Assembly (NCBI RefSeq): GCF_009659535.1
Contig: NZ_VJZZ01000005.1
Span: forward strand, 62,001 to 126,000
From: Aggregicoccus sp. 17bor-14
GTDB lineage: Bacteria > Myxococcota > Myxococcia > Myxococcales > Myxococcaceae
Length of the DNA stretch: 64,000 nucleotides
Reading direction: 5' to 3'
Positions 29,929 to 38,272 of this stretch are shown piece after piece (position 1 is the stretch's first letter; every line of letters starts with the position of its first letter). The notes beneath the pieces are model-generated. The model was not told where the DNA came from. It did no database searches and saw only the letters and a program-made list of their open reading frames with translations. Made by a program: the position numbers and the translations under genes.

Positions 29929-30018
29929 GGGCGCCCGGCGGCGCGCGCGCAGGGCAGACGGCCGGGGGCGCCTCTCCCCGGGAGCCGGGTGCCTGCGCCG
30001 CGTGAGCGCACACCGTTG

Positions 30019-30050
30019 GGGTGACCCCGGGATTGCCGGGGCGCTCACCC
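30019..30050 (+). terminator. Stem-loop between gnd and a small gene
   Basis: A 12-bp stem with a 3-nt bulge (GGGTGACCCCGG / CCGGGGcgcTCACCC, loop GATTG) lies 91 nt after gnd and 20 nt before the small gene at 30070. No T-tract. It could terminate gnd or sit in the leader of the next gene. Confidence 0.4.
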
Positions 30051-30069
30051 GAACGACGGAGGCGCAGCC

Positions 30070-30306
30070 ATGGCGAACGAGAACGAGAAGCGCACCGCAG
30101 GCCGGCTCGACGAGCCCGGTGCCCCTAACGTGCCGCAGGCCGAGGGCAAGGGCGCAGCGCCGGGTGACGAGCGCACCCGCAGCGCGAGCACGCAGGAGGC
30201 GCCCGAGCACCGCCCGCGCTCGATGCGCCAGGACCTGGCGGATGGGGACCCCGCCGGCACGCCCTTCTCCGAGGAGATGGGCCACACGCCCACCCGCGAG
30301 ACCTGA
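30070..30306 (+). CDS. Small hydrophilic protein of unknown function
   Basis: A 78-residue, highly charged, Pro/Gly/Glu/Arg-rich protein without hydrophobic segments or Cys; probably disordered. CGGAGG lies upstream of the ATG at a good distance, which supports real translation. Composition and position beside DUF2267 and DUF2383 genes resemble small stress-associated proteins, but I recognise no family. It ends just before a REP-like palindrome. Confidence 0.6.
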   Translation: MANENEKRTAGRLDEPGAPNVPQAEGKGAAPGDERTRSASTQEAPEHRPRSMRQDLADGDPAGTPFSEEMGHTPTRET

Positions 30307-30320
30307 GCCCGCGGGCTCCA

Positions 30321-30367
30321 TCCCTCACCCCGACCCTCTCCCTCCATGAAGAGGGGGAGGGACGGGG
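30321..30367. repeat. REP-like palindromic repeat, copy B
   Basis: TCCCTCACCCCGACCCTC then CCCTCC / GGGGGAGGGA stem around ATGAAGAG. It shares the CCCTCACCC(C/T)GACCCTCTCCC core with the other copies, in the convergent gap between the small gene and the DUF2267 gene. Confidence 0.75.
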
Positions 30368-30376
30368 GCGCGGGGC

Positions 30377-30841
30377 TCAGGCGGGGCGGTCCGCCACGCG
30401 GCGCGCCGCGGCCCAGGTGGACTTGAGGTCCGCGGGCAGCTCGCTCTGGATCTGCGTGGCCACGCCATCGGTGATCTGCCCGTGCAGCGCGGCGAACACG
30501 CCGTGCAGCACGCGGCGCGCGTCCTGCTGCTGGTCGATGTCCAGGTGCTCGGAGACGTTGAGGTAGAAGTCGTTCTTGCCGCGCGCCTCGGGGTCGCGCT
30601 TCGGGTGGGCGCGGCAGCTGATGAAGAGCTCGCGCACCTCGGGCGACAGCTGCTCGAAGAGGTCGCGCGCGGTGCCGCCCGAGAGCCGCTCGGAGAGCGC
30701 GCAGAACACGGCCTCGGCCAGCTCCTCGGGCGGCCCCAGGCCCACCACGCGGTCGGAGATCTTGCGCAGGAAGGCCTCGAGGCTGATGCCCTGGCCCAGT
30801 CCCGTCCAGCTCTGGGTGTCCTGCGGCGAGTGGTTCGACAT
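30377..30841 (-). CDS. DUF2267-domain protein
   Basis: A 154-residue helical protein with the DUF2267 layout: AFLRKISDRVVG, then LSERLSGGTARDLFEQLSPEVRELF, and a second repeat FYLNVSEHLDIDQQQDARRVLHGVFAALHGQI. No signal peptide or membrane segment. DUF2267 genes commonly sit beside general-stress genes in high-GC bacteria, but the biochemical role is unknown. GGAGGA precedes the start. It is divergent from the DUF2383 gene. Confidence 0.85.
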   Translation of the reverse strand: MSNHSPQDTQSWTGLGQGISLEAFLRKISDRVVGLGPPEELAEAVFCALSERLSGGTARDLFEQLSPEVRELFISCRAHPKRDPEARGKNDFYLNVSEHLDIDQQQDARRVLHGVFAALHGQITDGVATQIQSELPADLKSTWAAARRVADRPA

Positions 30842-31108
30842 GGGTGTTCCTCCGGCTTCGGGTGGGGGTGGGGAGTGCGGCGTCTTCGAGGCCCGGGTGT
30901 GAGGCTGGGCGCTGTGGGCGGACGGCGCAGCGGGCGTGCGAACGGGCGGTGCGGCGCGCGGCCACTGCGACGTGCGGTGCACCCGCGCATTCCGCGGCCG
31001 GCGGTCGGGCGGGCAGCGGCCCATACCTTCCCCCGTGCACCCGGCAGAGGCCGCGAGCGCGCGTTGCGCCTGCGCGCCCCGGCCGCAGCTTCGTGTGCAG
31101 GAGGCCCC

Positions 31109-31552
31109 ATGGCTGCACACACGCATTCCACCGATACGTTGGTGTCGTTCTTCCAGGAGGAGCTGGCGGCAGCGCAGGTCTACGAGCAGGCGCTCTCGAA
31201 GCTGGAGCACGCGCGGGCGCGCGACCGGCTGCGCGAGTGCGGCAAGGATCACCAGCGCCGCGCCCAGCTGCTGCGCGAGCGCCTCGAGCTGCTGGGCCGC
31301 ACCCCGCCGGACACGCAGGGCCGCGGCACCGGCTTCTCGAAGCTGAGCAACCTCGGCTCGAGCGACCTCGGCATCTCGGCGGCGAGCGTGGTGCAGTCGC
31401 TCGCGGAGGGCGAGGAGTACGAGCTGCAGGACTACGTGAACAAGCTGGACCGGCTCGACGAGGAGAGCCGCCGCTTCGTGGAGGAGCAGCTGCTCAGCGC
31501 CCAGCGGCAGACGCACGCCTCGGTGAGCGCGCTGCACCGCACGCTGCACTGA
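31109..31552 (+). CDS. Four-helix-bundle DUF2383/PA2169-like protein
   Basis: A 147-residue soluble helical protein, ferritin-like in appearance: FFQEELAAAQVYEQALSKLE, CGKDHQRRAQLLRERLELLG, then two more helices (VVQSLAEGEEYELQDYVN and FVEEQLLSAQRQTHASVSAL). Glu and His residues are spaced as in ferritin-like bundles. Related proteins are annotated as stress or sporulation associated; a metal-binding role is a guess. The ATG follows CAGGAGG. It is convergent with the end of the carotenoid operon. Confidence 0.82.
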   Translation: MAAHTHSTDTLVSFFQEELAAAQVYEQALSKLEHARARDRLRECGKDHQRRAQLLRERLELLGRTPPDTQGRGTGFSKLSNLGSSDLGISAASVVQSLAEGEEYELQDYVNKLDRLDEESRRFVEEQLLSAQRQTHASVSALHRTLH

Positions 31553-31569
31553 GGCGCTGCGCGCGCCGG

Positions 31570-32475
31570 CTAGCCCGCGAGCTGGGCCCAGTCGTCCGCG
31601 CCGCGGAAGAGGCGCACGTCCGCCGCGGCGCACGCCTCCGCGTGGCGCTGCGCGGCGCGCCCGCCCACCCACAGCTGCGGCGTCTCGGGGCCGCGGGGCA
31701 GCAGCGTGCGCAGCTCCTCCAGCGTGCGCGTGAAGGCCTCCGCGCCCGGGTCGTGCACGCACGAGAGCCCCACCCGCTGCGCGCCCAGGTGGCGCGCCAC
31801 GCGGGCCAGCTCCGCGAGCGGCGTGCGCTGGCCGAGCACCGTCACGCGGTAGCCCGCGTGGTGCAGCTGCACCGCCGCGCCCAGCAGCCCCAGCTCGTGC
31901 TGCTCCTCGGGGAAGCACGCGAGCACCGCGCGCGCGCTGCCGTAGGAGGGCGCCGCGTGCAGCAGGCCCACGAGGCGCGCGCGCACCACCTGCGTCACCA
32001 GGTGCTCCTGGCCGATGGACAGCCGCCCCTCCTCCCAGCGCGTGCCCACCTCCTGCTGCAGGGGCATGAGCACGTCCGCGCAGGCGCGCAGCGGGCTCAG
32101 GGCCGCGAAGGCCTCGTCGAGGATGCGCGAGACGCGCGCCTGGTCCCACGCCTCCGCCGCGGCGAGCACGGCGCGCCGCCAGGCCTCGGCGCCCGCGTCC
32201 CCGTTCGCCCCCGGGGTGGGGGCGCTCTCGCGCTGGGCGAGCTCCTCGCGCAGCTGGGGCAGCAGCCGGGCGGCCTCGCTGATGGAGACGCCCTCCTCGG
32301 TGAGCTGCTTCAGGCGGCGCAGCAGCGCCACGTCCTGGTCGGTGTAGACGCGGTAGCCCGCGGCGTTGCGCTGGGGGGAGAGCACCTGGTGGCGGCGCTC
32401 CCAAGCACGGATGAGCTCCTGGCGAACCCCCGAGAGCTCGGCTGCGACATGAATGCGGTAGGTGCGCTCGGCCAT
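31570..32475 (-). CDS. carH: CarH-like B12-dependent MerR-type light-responsive repressor
   Basis: A 301-residue regulator. The N-terminal MerR helix-turn-helix (1-70) is followed by a cobalamin-binding domain with lower-ligand motif EQHELG (H193). It has the light-sensing W-x9-EH signature of CarH (W147, E157, H158). In Thermus CarH the residue after Trp is His132, the ligand taken up after illumination; here it is Glu148. In the dark, adenosylcobalamin-bound CarH tetramers repress carotenoid genes, and light breaks them. The gene is last in the operon, 34 nt after carA, as in M. xanthus. Confidence 0.92.
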   Translation of the reverse strand: MAERTYRIHVAAELSGVRQELIRAWERRHQVLSPQRNAAGYRVYTDQDVALLRRLKQLTEEGVSISEAARLLPQLREELAQRESAPTPGANGDAGAEAWRRAVLAAAEAWDQARVSRILDEAFAALSPLRACADVLMPLQQEVGTRWEEGRLSIGQEHLVTQVVRARLVGLLHAAPSYGSARAVLACFPEEQHELGLLGAAVQLHHAGYRVTVLGQRTPLAELARVARHLGAQRVGLSCVHDPGAEAFTRTLEELRTLLPRGPETPQLWVGGRAAQRHAEACAAADVRLFRGADDWAQLAG

Positions 32476-32509
32476 GGACAGTCCCGGGACGGTGCCGGTC
32501 CGGTCCTGT

Positions 32510-33376
32510 TTACGGCTGGGGGTGCGCCGCGCGCAACTGCGGAAGCAGGGCGCGCAGCTCGCCTGCCGAGTCGGCGTACTGGGCCCCGGCGGCGAACACC
32601 GCGCGCAGCTGCTCGCGGGCCGCCGGCCCCCCCACCACCACGGGGACGGGCGAGCAGGCAGCCACGGCCGCCTGCAGCAGGGGCAGCAGCTCCTCGGCGT
32701 CCCGGCGGCGCACGCAGGAGAGCGCCACCACGTCCGGGTGCAGCTGGGCGCAGGCGCTGCGCAGCGCCTCGGCGGGCGTGTCCGCGCCCAGCAGGGTGAG
32801 GCGCCAGCCCTCGCGCTTGAGGTGCAGGGCGAGCGCGAGCAGCCCTCCCTCGTGGTGGTCCAGAGGCGCACATGCGAGCACCGCCCGGGGGCCCGCGGGC
32901 GCCCGGGGGCCGGCCTCGGCGTGCAGCAGGGCGCGCAGCCGGGTGCGGATGAGGGCGCTGGCCAGGTGCTCGCGCGCCACGTCCAGCCGGCTGCTCATCT
33001 CGCGCAGCAGCGGCATCAGCACCTCGTCGCAGGCGGCGAGCGCGTCCATCCCGGAGAGCCCCTCCTCCAGCACGGCCTCCGCCCCTTCCGCGTCCATCAC
33101 CGCCACCGCGCTCCAGAAGCGCTCGGCGAGCTGCTCGCGCACGGGCAGGGTGCGCAGGGGCGTGGTGCGCACCTGGGCGATGGCCTCGCTCGCGCTCAGG
33201 CCCTCCTCGATGAGGCGCGCCACGCGCCGCACCCCCTCCACCTCCTCGCGGCCGTACACGCGGTAGTTGTTCTCGCTGCGGTGCGGGCGGGGGAAGCCGT
33301 AGCGGCGCTCCCACGCGCGCAGCGTGGCCTCGCGGATGCCCGTGAGGCGGGCGATGGTGCGGATGCGCAGCGTCAC
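32510..33376 (-). CDS. carA: CarA-like MerR-type repressor with B12-binding domain
   Basis: A 288-residue regulator. The MerR DNA-binding domain (RIRTIARLTGIREATLRAWE) is followed by a B12-binding domain with the classical DxHxxG motif (D173, H175, G178). EH is present at 136-137, but the capping Trp of the W-x9-EH light motif is missing (E126). This fits CarA, whose repression does not depend on B12 in M. xanthus. The start is a GTG overlapping the acyltransferase stop by 4 nt. It probably binds the operator upstream of crtE. Confidence 0.92.
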   Translation of the reverse strand: MTLRIRTIARLTGIREATLRAWERRYGFPRPHRSENNYRVYGREEVEGVRRVARLIEEGLSASEAIAQVRTTPLRTLPVREQLAERFWSAVAVMDAEGAEAVLEEGLSGMDALAACDEVLMPLLREMSSRLDVAREHLASALIRTRLRALLHAEAGPRAPAGPRAVLACAPLDHHEGGLLALALHLKREGWRLTLLGADTPAEALRSACAQLHPDVVALSCVRRRDAEELLPLLQAAVAACSPVPVVVGGPAAREQLRAVFAAGAQYADSAGELRALLPQLRAAHPQP

Positions 33377-34071
33377 GCGCGCGCCTCCCCGCGGGCGCTG
33401 CGCCCACGGACGGCATCCCAGCGCTCGGCCACCCCGCGCGCGCCGGCCACCTGCAGGCGGAAGCCCGCGGTGCTGCTCGCGGCCGAGAGGCGGTCCACGC
33501 CCCCCTGCAGCGCGCGCTCGAAGTGCGCGAGCGGCGCAGGCGGGTGCGCCCTGCCCACGTCCAGCAGGATGTCCGGGCGCTCGTGCTCGAGGAGGACGTA
33601 GCGCACGGCCACCGGCAGGCACTCGGCGCCGGCCGCCCGCGCGAGCAGCGCCACCCCGCCCTCCAGGCGCAGGGGGCCGCCGCCGAAGGGGCGCTGCTCG
33701 CCCTCGGGGAAGACGAAGACGGCCGTGCGGGGCCGGGAGAAGAGCGCCTTCGCGTAGCGCAGGCTCTCCAGCGCGCTCGCACCCTCGCCGCGCCGCACGC
33801 TGAAGGCCCCCAGCCGCGCGAGGAAGGGGTAGCGGCGCAGGTTCTGCTCCTCCATCAGTGCGTACGCGTCCCAGCCGGCGCTCTTCGCGAGCTGGTGCAG
33901 CATGAAGCCGTCCCACCAGCTGCAGTGGTTCATGTAGACGAGCCGCGCGCGGGTGGGCGGCGGCAGGGGCTCGCCCTGCACCCAGAGGCCGCGGAAGGCG
34001 CCGCGCACCTTGTGGCCCACGTAGCGGTCCAGCACCCAGCCCGCGGGGCCGCCCTTTCGCGCGGGGATCAT
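33373..34071 (-). CDS. PlsC-type acyltransferase in the carotenoid operon
   Basis: A 232-residue lysophospholipid-acyltransferase-like protein with the catalytic box as NHCSWWDG and the glycerophosphate-binding FPEGEQ. Its position matches orf9 of the M. xanthus carB operon. Myxobacterial carotenoids occur as fatty-acid esters of glucosides, so the likely role is acylating the sugar added by the operon's glycosyltransferase (inference). It overlaps its neighbours by 4 nt on both sides. Confidence 0.85.
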   Translation of the reverse strand: MIPARKGGPAGWVLDRYVGHKVRGAFRGLWVQGEPLPPPTRARLVYMNHCSWWDGFMLHQLAKSAGWDAYALMEEQNLRRYPFLARLGAFSVRRGEGASALESLRYAKALFSRPRTAVFVFPEGEQRPFGGGPLRLEGGVALLARAAGAECLPVAVRYVLLEHERPDILLDVGRAHPPAPLAHFERALQGGVDRLSAASSTAGFRLQVAGARGVAERWDAVRGRSARGEARA

Positions 34072-34427
34072 CGCGCGCCTCCCCGCGAAGGCGCCTGGCG
34101 CACCTCCAGCAGCGCGGTGAACAGCGCGATGCCGAGGGCCACCAGCAGGCTGGTGACGAAGAAGAAGAGCACCTCCTCGAGCGGCACCGCGCCCACGTAG
34201 ACGCCCACGTGGCGCGCGTCTCCGAACACCCAGATGCCGCGGCGGATGGCCACGTGGTCCGCCGCGCTCAGGTAGGTGCCCACCGCGAGCGCCGGCGGCA
34301 GCACCGCGCGCAGCACCCGCCCCGTGCGGGCGCGGTAGTGCGAGGCGAGCGCCGCGAGCTGCAGCGCGAGCACGGGCAGCCCCCAGCCCAGCAGGTGCAC
34401 GAGGTAGGCGTAGCGGGTGTCCATCAT
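34068..34427 (-). CDS. crtYd: Lycopene cyclase subunit CrtYd-like
   Basis: A 119-residue membrane protein with three predicted helices and the cyclase-domain motif VGVYVGAVPLEEVLFFFVTSLL (family PLEE-x-LFF). With CrtYc it forms a heterodimeric lycopene beta-cyclase, as in actinobacteria and M. xanthus. It starts at the first of two adjacent ATGs, overlapping the crtYc stop (ATGA). The Asn/Pro-Trp-Asp type motif seen in CrtYc is only partly conserved here. Confidence 0.88.
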   Translation of the reverse strand: MMDTRYAYLVHLLGWGLPVLALQLAALASHYRARTGRVLRAVLPPALAVGTYLSAADHVAIRRGIWVFGDARHVGVYVGAVPLEEVLFFFVTSLLVALGIALFTALLEVRQAPSRGGAR

Positions 34428-34747
34428 GGGCGCTGCTCTCCCAGGGCCCGCGCGAGCCGCGCGCGCGCCCACAGCCCGACGAGCAGCGTCTGCAGCCCGA
34501 AGAAGAGGTACTCCTCGAGCGGCAGGTAGCCCACGAACACGCCCCAGGTCTGCGCGCGCGCGAAGCCCCACAGCCCGCGCGCCACCGCGTAGTTGTCCCA
34601 CGGCGTGGTGGCCACGTAGACCACCGGCAAGAGCAGCCACAGCGGCGCGAGCGCGCGCCGGTCCAGCACGCGCCGGTAGCGCCACGCGAGCGCGAGCACC
34701 GGCACGCAGACGAAGAGCGCGAGGAAGCGCGCGTAGGTGAGCGTCAT
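34424..34747 (-). CDS. crtYc: Lycopene cyclase subunit CrtYc-like
   Basis: A 107-residue membrane protein with TTPWDNYAVARGLW and FVGYLPLEEYLFFGLQTLLVG, the signature of the lycopene cyclase domain (PWD plus PLEE). Three helices. It works with CrtYd to cyclise one or both ends of a linear carotene. ATG/TGA overlaps of 4 nt join it to the genes on either side, suggesting equimolar synthesis of the subunits. Confidence 0.9.
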   Translation of the reverse strand: MTLTYARFLALFVCVPVLALAWRYRRVLDRRALAPLWLLLPVVYVATTPWDNYAVARGLWGFARAQTWGVFVGYLPLEEYLFFGLQTLLVGLWARARLARALGEQRP

Positions 34748-35904
34748 CGGGCGTCTCCCACCGGAGCGTGCGCAGCCTCGGGAGCCCCCGTCGCCAGCGG
34801 CCGCATCCGCCCCCCGGCCGACAGCTGGAAGCGGCGCCCGCGCCAGGTGACCCGTCCCCCGCGCAGCAGCGAGTCCACGAAGGCCGCGAGCAGCAGCCCC
34901 TCTCCGGCGAGCCACCCGAAGGCCCTCATGCCCCCGCGCTCCCCCTCCCCGCTGAGCTGGCCGAGCCGCAGCGAGAGCGCGCAGCGCACGGCCCCGAGCG
35001 GGAGCAGCGCGAGCCAGAGCGGCGCCGCATCGAGCAGCAGCGCGAGCAGCAGCAGCACGGGGGTGGGCGCGAAGAGCAGGGGCACCGTGGGGTAGAGCGC
35101 GGGGCGGTGGCTGCGCAGCACCTGCATCCAGCGCGAGATGCGCGCGAGCGCGGGGCGCAGGGCGAGCGGGTCGAGCAGCGGAACCCGGGCGACGGCCGGG
35201 GCGAGCGCAGGGCGAAGTCCGCGCGCGTGCAGGCGGCTCGAGAGCTCCAGGTCCTCCCCGATGTGCTCGCCCAGGCCGGGAAGGAGCGCCATCGCCTCGG
35301 GGGAGAGCGCGAGCGCCTTGCCCGAGATGGCAGGCGCGCCGGCGCTCATCGCGTGCAGGGCGTGGAAGCTGTGGTGCGTGTGGCGCAGCAGCCCCTCGAG
35401 CGCGAGCCCTCCCACGCCCCGGGGACCGGCCGCTGCCACGGGCGTCCAGGCCGCGCTGCACAGCGGGGCCCCCGCAGCCACCGGCCGGGCCAGCGCCTCC
35501 ACCAGCGCGCCCGTCACGGCCACGTCGGCATCCACCGCGAGCACCACCCGCCCCCCATCCGATGAGGGGCGCAGCACCCGCAGCGCGTGCTGCAGGTGGC
35601 CCACCTTGCGGTTGGGGGTGAGCGGCTCCGAGGCGAGCCAGCGCATCCCCTGCGGCAGCGGCACGCCGGGGGGCTCGGGGCTGAGCACCACCTGCTCCAG
35701 CGCGCCCGCGTAGTCCACCGGGTGCACGAGCGCGCGCAGCTCGGCGGGCGTGGGCGCATCCACCGGGCGCAGGAGCAGCACCGGGGGCGGCTCCCCGGGC
35801 GCCCGTGCACCGGAGGCCTGCGCGCGCAGCCGCAGCAGCGCCACCGCGCTGAACAGCGCCGCGGCGAGCGCCCAGAGGCAGGAGAGCAGCAGGACCCCGC
35901 TCAC
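34744..35904 (-). CDS. Family 2/21-like membrane glycosyltransferase in the carotenoid operon
   Basis: A 386-residue protein with an N-terminal membrane helix, a GT-A domain and C-terminal helices. VDADVAV provides the DxD-type motif, GEDLELSSRLHARG the acidic catalytic box, and RISRWMQVLR the (R/Q)xxRW-like motif of processive or ceramide-glucosyltransferase-like enzymes. It probably glucosylates the hydroxyl created by CrtC (inference from operon). The GTG start overlaps the crtC stop by 4 nt. It corresponds to the unassigned orf6 of the M. xanthus operon. Confidence 0.85.
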   Translation of the reverse strand: MSGVLLLSCLWALAAALFSAVALLRLRAQASGARAPGEPPPVLLLRPVDAPTPAELRALVHPVDYAGALEQVVLSPEPPGVPLPQGMRWLASEPLTPNRKVGHLQHALRVLRPSSDGGRVVLAVDADVAVTGALVEALARPVAAGAPLCSAAWTPVAAAGPRGVGGLALEGLLRHTHHSFHALHAMSAGAPAISGKALALSPEAMALLPGLGEHIGEDLELSSRLHARGLRPALAPAVARVPLLDPLALRPALARISRWMQVLRSHRPALYPTVPLLFAPTPVLLLLALLLDAAPLWLALLPLGAVRCALSLRLGQLSGEGERGGMRAFGWLAGEGLLLAAFVDSLLRGGRVTWRGRRFQLSAGGRMRPLATGAPEAAHAPVGDAR

Positions 35905-36815
35905 GCGGCACGCTCCACGCGGGTGCGGAAGTGCGCCATCCAGCGGATGAAGGGTGAGTGGAAGCGGCGGAAGTCGGCCACCTCGCCCAGCGCGTCCACG
36001 CCCTGCCCCCGCGCCTCCACCCGCGCGTAGAAGGGGCTGCTCTCCAGCAGGCGCGGGCTGACCGCCTCGCCCCCGTGCAGCTGCCGCGGCACGCGCAGGC
36101 CCCAGCCGGTGAGGCCGGTGCGGCCGTCGCCCGGCGCCGCGTGGCGCTCGAGGCTCACGCCCCGCTCGCTCGCATCCAGGCGCAGCGCGAGCGTGCCGTC
36201 CGGCAGGCGGTAGTCCACGAGGGTGCGGTCCTCGAGGTGGGTGCGGGTCCAGGCCCAGCGCTGCAGCCTGCGTCCCAGCGGCTCCTCGCCGTGGTTCGTG
36301 TCGTGGTAGCCGAGGCCCTCGAGCTCCAGCCCGTCCACCTGCAGCCGGGCGCGGGCGCGCGGGGCGAGCGCCTGCCACGCGTGCGGCAGCCCCTCCACCA
36401 GCCGCACCTCCTCGCCCGGGGGCGTGAGGGGCTCGAGCCGCAGCTGCGCGCGCACGGGGCGGCCCCACGGCGCGCTGCGCTCGTCCACCTCCATGCGCAC
36501 GCTGCCGTCCGGCTCGCGCACCAGCTGCGAGCGCCCGATGGCGAGGTGCGTGCCGCCGCTCACGCGCGCCTGCGGGTACTCGCTCAGCACCCAGCAGCGG
36601 CGCTGGCCGCGGTGGTAGAGGGCGAAGTTCACCGCGCAGTGCTCGAGCGGCAGCCCGCCGCGCGAGGCGCGCACCGCGTAGCGGGGGCTGAAGAGGCTGC
36701 CCAGCATGAAGATGCACACCGCGCTGTAGTCCCCCGCGCTCACGTCCGCGTAGAACCAGCGGTAGGCGCCGGCCGCGCGCGGCAGCTCCGGCAGGGGCGG
36801 GAGGCAGGCCCTCAT
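35901..36815 (-). CDS. crtC: Carotenoid 1,2-hydratase (CrtC, hydroxyneurosporene synthase-like)
   Basis: A 304-residue protein with CrtC/lipocalin-like features: WFYADVSAGDYSAVCIFMLGSLFSPRYA near the N-terminus and YHDTNHGEEPLGRRLQRWAW in the middle. It adds water to the C-1,2 double bond, giving 1-hydroxy end groups that can then be glucosylated. The Asp/His residues of YHDTNHG are probable active-site residues. The start overlaps the stop of the preceding desaturase gene (ATGA). Confidence 0.9.
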   Translation of the reverse strand: MRACLPPLPELPRAAGAYRWFYADVSAGDYSAVCIFMLGSLFSPRYAVRASRGGLPLEHCAVNFALYHRGQRRCWVLSEYPQARVSGGTHLAIGRSQLVREPDGSVRMEVDERSAPWGRPVRAQLRLEPLTPPGEEVRLVEGLPHAWQALAPRARARLQVDGLELEGLGYHDTNHGEEPLGRRLQRWAWTRTHLEDRTLVDYRLPDGTLALRLDASERGVSLERHAAPGDGRTGLTGWGLRVPRQLHGGEAVSPRLLESSPFYARVEARGQGVDALGEVADFRRFHSPFIRWMAHFRTRVERAA

Positions 36816-38272
36816 GCGCCTCTCCGCAGGTGCTCGCCCGCGAGCTGCGCGGCGAAGCGGCCGGAGAGCATCACCAGCGGCACGCCGCCACCCGGGTGGG
36901 TGCCGCCGCCGGCGAAGAAGAGGCCCGGGGTGCTGCCGCGGATGCGCGGGCGGCGGAAGGGCCCGAAGCGCCCGTGCGGCAGGAAGCCGTAGATGGAGCC
37001 GCCCGGGGCGCCCTGCTTCGCGAAGTCCACGGGGCCGCGCGTGCCCAGCAGCTTGAGCCGTCCCTTGAGCGCGGGAAAGTGGGTGAGCAGCTTCTCGAGC
37101 ATCTGCCCCTGCACGGCCTCCGCGTGCGCGCCCCAGGCGTTGAGGGCCGCGTCCTGGGCGGCGAGCCCCTGCGGCAGCGCGGGCGCGTTCACCATCACGA
37201 AGAGGCCGCTGCGGTTCGCGGGCGCCACCGTGGGGTCGCTCGCGGCCGGGTGGCACACGTACACGGTGGGGTCGTCGGCGAGCTCGCCGTCGAAGAGCTG
37301 GGCGAACTCGCGCCGGTAGTCCGCGCCGAAGAGCACGCTGTGGTGGGGCAGCGCCGCGCGTCCCTCCACGCCCAGCAGCATCACGTAGCCGGAGAGCGCG
37401 AGCGGCTCGCTGCGCTGCAGGGCCTGCAGCGGATCCGCGTTCACCACCACCGCGTCGTAGGGCTCGGCCTCCCCCACCGGGCCCACGCGGTAGCCTCCGC
37501 GCGGCTCGCGCTCGAAGCGGGCGCGCTGCCCCAGGCGCACCTGCACGCCGGCGCGCATCACGGCCCGGGCGAGCGCGTCCACCAGCGCGCCGATGCCGCC
37601 CTGGACGTGGTGCACCCCGTAGGCGCGCTCGATGTGCGGGATGAGCGCGAAGGCGCTGCTCGTCTCGTACGGCGAGGCACCCGCGTAGGTGGCGAAGCGG
37701 CCCACGAACTGGCGCAGGTGCTCCGTCTTGAAGTGCGCGCGCGCCAGCTCGTCCAGCGTGCCCATGCGCACGCCGGTGGCCACCGCGCCCATGCCCCGCC
37801 GGGCGACGCGCGCCATGAAGCCGGCCATGCCCTCGAAGGGGGCCTCGAGGTAGGGCTCGCCCGCGGCGCGGTAGAGCGCCGCGGCCTCCGCATAGAACGA
37901 CCGGATGCCCTTCGCCTCGCTGGGGCGCAGCTCGTACGCGCTCTCGGCGCTCTTCTCCACGTCGCGCCAGGCGGTGAAGCCGCACCCGTCCGCGAAGTGG
38001 TAGCTGCACTGCGGCTCCAGCTCGGTGAAGGGGGGCAGCAGGTCCAGCGCGTCCAGCTGCGCGAAGGTGTCCTTCACCAGGTGCGGCAGGGTGAGCAGCG
38101 TGGGGCCCAGGTCCAGGGTGAGCCCCTCGAGCGTCACCGCCTGCGCCTTGCCGCCGAGCCGATCCGTGCCCTCGTAGAGCGTGACAGCGTGGCCCTCGCG
38201 CGCGAGCAGGCCCGCGGCGGTGAGCCCGCCCAGGCCGCCGCCCACCACGGCGATGCGGCGCGCGGCGCTCAC
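36812..38272 (-). CDS. CrtI/CrtD-type carotenoid desaturase (M. xanthus CrtIa position)
   Basis: A 486-residue FAD-dependent desaturase with the dinucleotide-binding GGGLGGLTAAGLLAREGH and the C-terminal FFAGGGTHPGGGVPLVMLSGR. This C-terminal motif is closer to CrtD (3,4-desaturase of hydroxycarotenoids) than to phytoene desaturase. It could share desaturation with the other CrtI-type enzyme or act on 1-hydroxy carotenoids after CrtC. GTG start, overlapping the crtB stop by 4 nt. Confidence 0.9.
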   Translation of the reverse strand: MSAARRIAVVGGGLGGLTAAGLLAREGHAVTLYEGTDRLGGKAQAVTLEGLTLDLGPTLLTLPHLVKDTFAQLDALDLLPPFTELEPQCSYHFADGCGFTAWRDVEKSAESAYELRPSEAKGIRSFYAEAAALYRAAGEPYLEAPFEGMAGFMARVARRGMGAVATGVRMGTLDELARAHFKTEHLRQFVGRFATYAGASPYETSSAFALIPHIERAYGVHHVQGGIGALVDALARAVMRAGVQVRLGQRARFEREPRGGYRVGPVGEAEPYDAVVVNADPLQALQRSEPLALSGYVMLLGVEGRAALPHHSVLFGADYRREFAQLFDGELADDPTVYVCHPAASDPTVAPANRSGLFVMVNAPALPQGLAAQDAALNAWGAHAEAVQGQMLEKLLTHFPALKGRLKLLGTRGPVDFAKQGAPGGSIYGFLPHGRFGPFRRPRIRGSTPGLFFAGGGTHPGGGVPLVMLSGRFAAQLAGEHLRRGA

